Source: Aurantimonas manganoxydans SI85-9A1
Lineage (GTDB): Bacteria > Pseudomonadota > Alphaproteobacteria > Rhizobiales > Rhizobiaceae
DNA length: 64,000 bases
Assembly (NCBI RefSeq): GCF_000153465.1
Contig: NZ_CH672387.1
Location: 3,776,628 to 3,840,627, forward strand
Direction of reading: 5' to 3'
The position numbers and the translations under genes are program-made. Positions 63,213-64,000 of this stretch are shown piece by piece; the first letter of the stretch is position 1, and the number at the start of each line of letters is the position of its first letter. The notes beneath the pieces are model-generated. The model made no database searches and had not been told where the DNA came from. It was given only the letters and a program-made list of their open reading frames with translations.

Positions 63213-64000
63213 TTGGCCGCATTCGCGCAGAACGTTCTCGTCGACCATTCCCTTGGTTTCGTCGCGACGGCACTCGTCGTCTGCGCCATCATGGCCGCGA
63301 TCGTCCTGACCGTTCTCGACCGTGCCAGCTCGGTCGAAGGAGGCCGGCGCTACACATGGATGGCGGTCAGCGCCGCGGTCGCCGGCCTCGGCGTCTGGAC
63401 GACCCATTTCGTGGCGATGCTCGGTTTCCGCCCCGATGTCGTTCTTGGCTACGATCCCATGGTCACGATCGTGTCGGTGTTCGTCGGCATCCTGTTCGTC
63501 GGCCTGCCCTTGGCGGCGACCGTCCTGGTGCATTCGCGGGCCGCCCGGATGGCGCTGGGCGCGATCGCCGGCCTCGGTGTCGGTGCCATGCACTTCACCG
63601 GCATGAGCGCGTTGCAGGGTTGCCTGGCCGCCTACGATCCACTGGTCACGCTGATCTCACTCTTCGCCGGCGCCGGGTTCTTTGCCGCGGCGATGTCGAT
63701 GCCGCCCCGTGGCAAGCAGCGCCTCGCCGTCGCCACGCTGATGGTGCTGGGCGTCTGCTTCCTGCATTTCATCGCGATTGCGGGCCTGACCCTGAGCGCC
63801 GCCCCGGCCGCCGAGGTCTGGATCGTCGAACCGGTGACGCTGTCGGCCTTCGTCGCCCTCGCCGCGCTGATGATTTTCATCACCGCCTTCATCCTGGCCG
63901 TGAACGGCGAGAAGCTGGACGCCTCCTCGCGGGCGGCGGCCGCTGACGCGGCGGAGCATCTGCGCGTCCTGTCGGCGGCGCTCCAGAACATGTCGAACGG
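63213..64000 (+). CDS. MHYT-domain membrane signalling protein (N-terminal part, runs off the window)
   Basis: 262 residues from a TTG at 63213 to the window edge; no in-frame ATG is close, and ACAGGTG precedes it. Seven helices with the MHYT pattern are visible: VDHSLGFVATALVVCAIMAA, then the His-containing ends WTTHFVAML, AMHFTGMSAL and FLHFIAIAGLTL, three sensor repeats. After about residue 240 (AAEHLRVLSAALQNMSNG) a PAS domain seems to begin. In known proteins MHYT is followed by PAS, GGDEF and EAL; that part lies beyond the window. A copper or gas-sensing role is proposed for the family. Confidence 0.85.
   Translation, partial: MAAFAQNVLVDHSLGFVATALVVCAIMAAIVLTVLDRASSVEGGRRYTWMAVSAAVAGLGVWTTHFVAMLGFRPDVVLGYDPMVTIVSVFVGILFVGLPLAATVLVHSRAARMALGAIAGLGVGAMHFTGMSALQGCLAAYDPLVTLISLFAGAGFFAAAMSMPPRGKQRLAVATLMVLGVCFLHFIAIAGLTLSAAPAAEVWIVEPVTLSAFVALAALMIFITAFILAVNGEKLDASSRAAAADAAEHLRVLSAALQNMSN

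Overview
The window is a 64 kb piece of chromosome from a high-GC alphaproteobacterium, almost certainly a member of the Hyphomicrobiales (Rhizobiales). The evidence is gene order. lptC-lptA-lptB-rpoN-hpf-ptsN, then pckA, chvI-chvG-hprK-EIIA(Man)-HPr, ahcY, divL, tsaE, addB-addA-trxA and folC-accD-trpA-trpB-trpF are core blocks typical of that order. A DivL with tyrosine at the kinase phospho-acceptor position, an AccD without its zinc-finger cysteines, and an ActS/ActR pair fit the same assignment. I cannot fix the genus from sequence alone. I see no rRNA, tRNA, insertion sequence, prophage, CRISPR array or plasmid function.

Layout. 1-4.9 kb: LPS export (lptC end, lptA, lptB), sigma-54, ribosome hibernation factor and PTS-Ntr EIIA, all on +. 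4.95-9.6 kb: minus-strand genes for a DUF1150 protein and Hsp20, periplasmic MsrB, a fasciclin protein, ArfB and PEP carboxykinase. 9.9-18.1 kb: a flavin/PNPOx-like protein, the ChvI/ChvG envelope-stress system leading into HprK, EIIA(Man) and HPr, an unknown exported protein on the opposite strand, then ahcY. 18.4-32.7 kb: divL, a TsaE-sugar kinase fusion, a MurU-like nucleotidyltransferase, a GAF-GGDEF-EAL protein, addB, addA, trxA. 32.8-38.4 kb (minus): folC, accD, trpA, cutA, trpB, trpF.

38.5-64 kb is a more varied region: a YgjP-like metalloprotease, DUF2852 and YqaA-like membrane proteins, a VOC protein, a ceramidase-like membrane protein, an L,D-transpeptidase, a CueR-type regulator, MmcB (with a candidate LexA box), ActR/ActS, a DUF892 protein, a hydroxyproline epimerase with a D-amino-acid oxidase, the p-aminobenzoate genes pabB-pabA-pabC beside a short DHFR-like gene, a MarR regulator, an aldose epimerase, the osmoregulated periplasmic glucan cluster opgG-orphan-opgH-opgC, mmsA with a divergent LysR, a universal stress protein and the start of an MHYT signalling protein.

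How the genes work together. Several blocks centre on the envelope and its signalling: LPS export, ChvG/ChvI linked to the HprK/HPr phosphorelay, peptidoglycan-sugar recycling (kinase plus MurU), periplasmic glucans and L,D-transpeptidation. Others serve one-carbon, folate and aromatic metabolism (ahcY, pab, folC, trp) and DNA repair (addAB, mmcB). Nothing here is clearly a new multi-gene system. The best leads are the orphan protein translationally coupled between opgG and opgH, the Sel1-like exported protein between HPr and ahcY, the short DHFR-like gene beside pabBAC, and several candidate operators (pckA, ahcY, mmcB, the MarR gene, and the GANTC cluster before divL).
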